A stretch of DNA of 64,000 bases, taken from the NCBI GenBank assembly GCA_963807065.1, contig CAWDZQ010000003.1, forward strand, positions 1 to 64,000, read 5' to 3'. Under the pieces are notes generated by a model. The model did no database searches, was not told the origin of the DNA, and saw only the letters and a program-made list of their open reading frames with translations. The stretch comes from CAWAND01 sp963807065 (GTDB taxonomy: Bacteria; Chloroflexota; Anaerolineae; Anaerolineales; E44-bin32). The stretch's first letter is position 1. Each line of letters starts with the position of its first letter. This document shows positions 62,491-64,000 of this stretch, piece after piece. The position numbers and the translations under genes are program-made.

Positions 62491-63476
62491 GCACCGGCGA
62501 GCTTTCGAGCGCCGAAGCCTTGGGGGCGCGTCGGTCCGCCGGCCGGCTGCTGGACAGCTTGTCGGGAGTCGTCCTCGGGCGCCGAGCAGCGCTCGAGCTG
62601 GTGGTGGCGGGTTTGCTCGCCGGCGGTCACGTGCTGATGGAGGATGTGCCTGGCACGGGAAAAACCCTGCTGGCCGAAGCCCTGGCTCGGGGTCTGAACG
62701 TCCCCCTTCGGCGGGTCCAGTTCAGCGTCGACCTCCTGCCCAGCGACCTGCTGGGCACCTCGGTGTACGAACGATCGACCGGGGTGGTCAGGTGGCTGCC
62801 AGGCCCTCTGGCAGATGCCCATCTGGTGCTGGTGGATGACATCAACCGCGCCCGTCCCAGCACGCAGGCGGCCCTGCTCGAAGCGATGGCGGAAGGACAG
62901 GTATCAGTCGAGGGTCACACCACACCTCTCCCATCCCCTTTCATGATTTTGGCCACCCAAAACCCGGCCGACCAGGAAGGCACCTTTCCGCTGCCGGCAG
63001 CCCAGCTGGATCGTTTCATCATGCGCCTGCATTTGGGGTATCCCTCCCGAACCAGCGAGCTGGCGATCCTTGATCGTCTCCAAAGTAGGGACCCGCAAGC
63101 GGACCAGCCGCCGAGCATCGACCTGAGCGAGTGGCGGAGTCTGCAGGCTGCGGTGCGCCGGGTCCACGTCGCCTGGGCCGTGAGGGCCTACATCGCCAGC
63201 CTGTCGGATCGCCTGCGGCGCCACCCGCTGATCGGGCTCGGGCCCAGCCCGCGGGCCAGCCAAATGTTGGCCCGGATGGGCCAGGCACGCGCCCTTTTGG
63301 CTGGCAGGACGTATGTGCTCCCCGATGACATCAAACAGTTGATTGAGCCCGTGCTGGCCCACCGGCTTGTGCCGGCGCCCGGGGCCATGCTCCACGGGAT
63401 CGGCATGGAATTCGTCCTGGCTGACATTCTGGATGACGTCCCCGTTCCGTGGGATGACCGGGAGCGCCAATCATGA
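62487..63476 (+). CDS. MoxR-family AAA+ ATPase
   Basis: 329 residues from GTG 62487, overlapping the MFS stop. Walker A MEDVPGTGKTLLAEALA, Walker B VLVDDINRARPSTQAALLEA, sensor-1 ILATQNPADQEGTFPLPAAQ and the arginine finger region RFIMRLHLGYPSR, with the C-terminal lid typical of MoxR. MoxR proteins act with von Willebrand/DUF58 partners in assembly or maturation of other proteins. Here the next gene is DUF58 in a coupled (ATGA) arrangement, the classical MoxR-DUF58 pair. Confidence 0.93.
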   Translation: MSTGELSSAEALGARRSAGRLLDSLSGVVLGRRAALELVVAGLLAGGHVLMEDVPGTGKTLLAEALARGLNVPLRRVQFSVDLLPSDLLGTSVYERSTGVVRWLPGPLADAHLVLVDDINRARPSTQAALLEAMAEGQVSVEGHTTPLPSPFMILATQNPADQEGTFPLPAAQLDRFIMRLHLGYPSRTSELAILDRLQSRDPQADQPPSIDLSEWRSLQAAVRRVHVAWAVRAYIASLSDRLRRHPLIGLGPSPRASQMLARMGQARALLAGRTYVLPDDIKQLIEPVLAHRLVPAPGAMLHGIGMEFVLADILDDVPVPWDDRERQS

Positions 63477-64000
63477 CCGGGCCCCAAGAGCAGGAGGCGA
63501 GGCTCAAGATGAAGGGGGCCTCCAGGCTGATCCCCGTGCTGTGGCTGACGATGCTTGCCGTTCAGCTGCTCTTCCCGTACCGCGGTTGGATCATCATGCT
63601 GGTCGGTCTGGGGGGCGCCTGGCTGTTGGCCCGCACCTGGGCCCGCTCGCTGGCGGAAGGCCTGAGCCTGGAACGCGAGACCCGCTTTCATTGGTCCCAG
63701 GTGGGCGACCAGATGCTCGAGCGGTTGACGCTCGTCAATCGAAGCGCATTCCCAGCGCCCTGGGTGGAGCTGATTGACCGGTCGAGCGTGCCGATGGTCC
63801 AGCGGAGCCGGGCCTTTGCCATCGGGAGAAGCACATCTCTCCGCTGGCACGAGCGCATCGTCTGTCGCCAGCGGGGAAGGTTCATATTGGGTCCGACCAC
63901 GCTGCGAACCGGGGATCCGTTCGGTCTGTTTGAGGTTGAGATCAACCTGGCGCAAACCGCCTCGCTGCTGGTGCTGCCCCCGGTCATTGCCTGGTCTTCC
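63473..64000 (+). CDS. DUF58 family protein, N-terminal part (runs off the window)
   Basis: It starts at ATG 63473, overlapping the MoxR stop by ATGA, and is still open at 64000 (176 residues seen). Two transmembrane helices near residues 18-55 (LIPVLWLTMLAVQLLFPYRG, WIIMLVGLGGAWLLA), then the conserved DUF58 tail QRGRFILGPTTLRTGDPFGLFE (about 135-155). DUF58 proteins are the membrane partner of MoxR ATPases and carry a von Willebrand A-like domain further along, which lies beyond this window. Confidence 0.9.
   Translation, partial: MTGPQEQEARLKMKGASRLIPVLWLTMLAVQLLFPYRGWIIMLVGLGGAWLLARTWARSLAEGLSLERETRFHWSQVGDQMLERLTLVNRSAFPAPWVELIDRSSVPMVQRSRAFAIGRSTSLRWHERIVCRQRGRFILGPTTLRTGDPFGLFEVEINLAQTASLLVLPPVIAWSS

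Noticed and set aside
1..64000. CRISPR arrays
   Set aside because: No series of short identical repeats with regular spacers was seen on either strand. The 124-154 bp repeats at 2158-7486 are too long and gene-separated to be CRISPR.

Overview
The window looks like a high-GC member of the Chloroflexota, probably Anaerolineae-like. This is inferred from gene style, not from a marker gene: lipoproteins with Thr/Pro-rich linkers followed by WD40 propellers, paired heterodimeric ABC exporters, geranylgeranyl-reductase-type flavoproteins and a TtuA/TtuB-like thiolation pair. It falls into a mobile left part (about 1-24,260) and an ordinary chromosomal right part (24,300-64,000).

Positions 1-8,214 hold the most interesting structure. 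Five copies of a 124-154 bp imperfect palindrome (2158, 4692, 6071, 6756, 7333) lie in the same orientation, one after each gene, and every gene is on the + strand. Each copy begins with an RYYYAAC-like box, ends with a GTTRRRY-like box, and has inner arms that pair except for one extra base on the 5' side. This is the architecture of integron attC recombination sites, so the stretch reads as an integron gene-cassette array with no integron integrase in view (CALIN-like, or the tail of a larger chromosomal integron). The cassettes encode a WD40 protein, three lipoproteins and two small membrane proteins.

Positions 8,300-24,260 look like an integrated conjugative or plasmid-like element. In order they hold an IS481-type transposase relic, a VirD4/TraG-like coupling ATPase, a replication-relaxation-like winged-helix protein, a histidine kinase, a Cas4-like nuclease, a response regulator, a DnaB-like ATPase, a complete IS3-family element (18453-20105, 11-bp perfect terminal inverted repeats), a secreted protein, an NYN-domain RNase-like protein, an excisionase-like protein and a tyrosine recombinase. 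The recombinase abuts a tRNA-Arg(TCG), the expected right-hand attachment site. Reading-frame breaks are very frequent in this left part and rare to the right of the tRNA. Either the mobile DNA is decaying or the consensus is poor there.

Positions 24,300-64,000 are chromosomal: a small secreted protein, a B12-binding radical SAM enzyme, an SDR oxidoreductase, a cytochrome P450, a membrane GGDEF-EAL protein, two ABC exporter pairs (one with its own MarR regulator), 6-phosphogluconolactonase, a DEAD-box helicase, transporters, a PIG-L deacetylase, a WD40 lipoprotein, an acyltransferase, a LacD-type aldolase, a TerB-like protein, DUF72, thyA-folA, a CsoR-CopA-YHS copper operon, two tandem geranylgeranyl-reductase-like genes, a TtuA/TtuB-like pair, an MFS transporter and a MoxR-DUF58 pair running off the right edge. 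Three intergenic TGTGA-N6-TCACA palindromes (27901, 50849, 57237) suggest a CRP/FNR- or Rex-type regulon.
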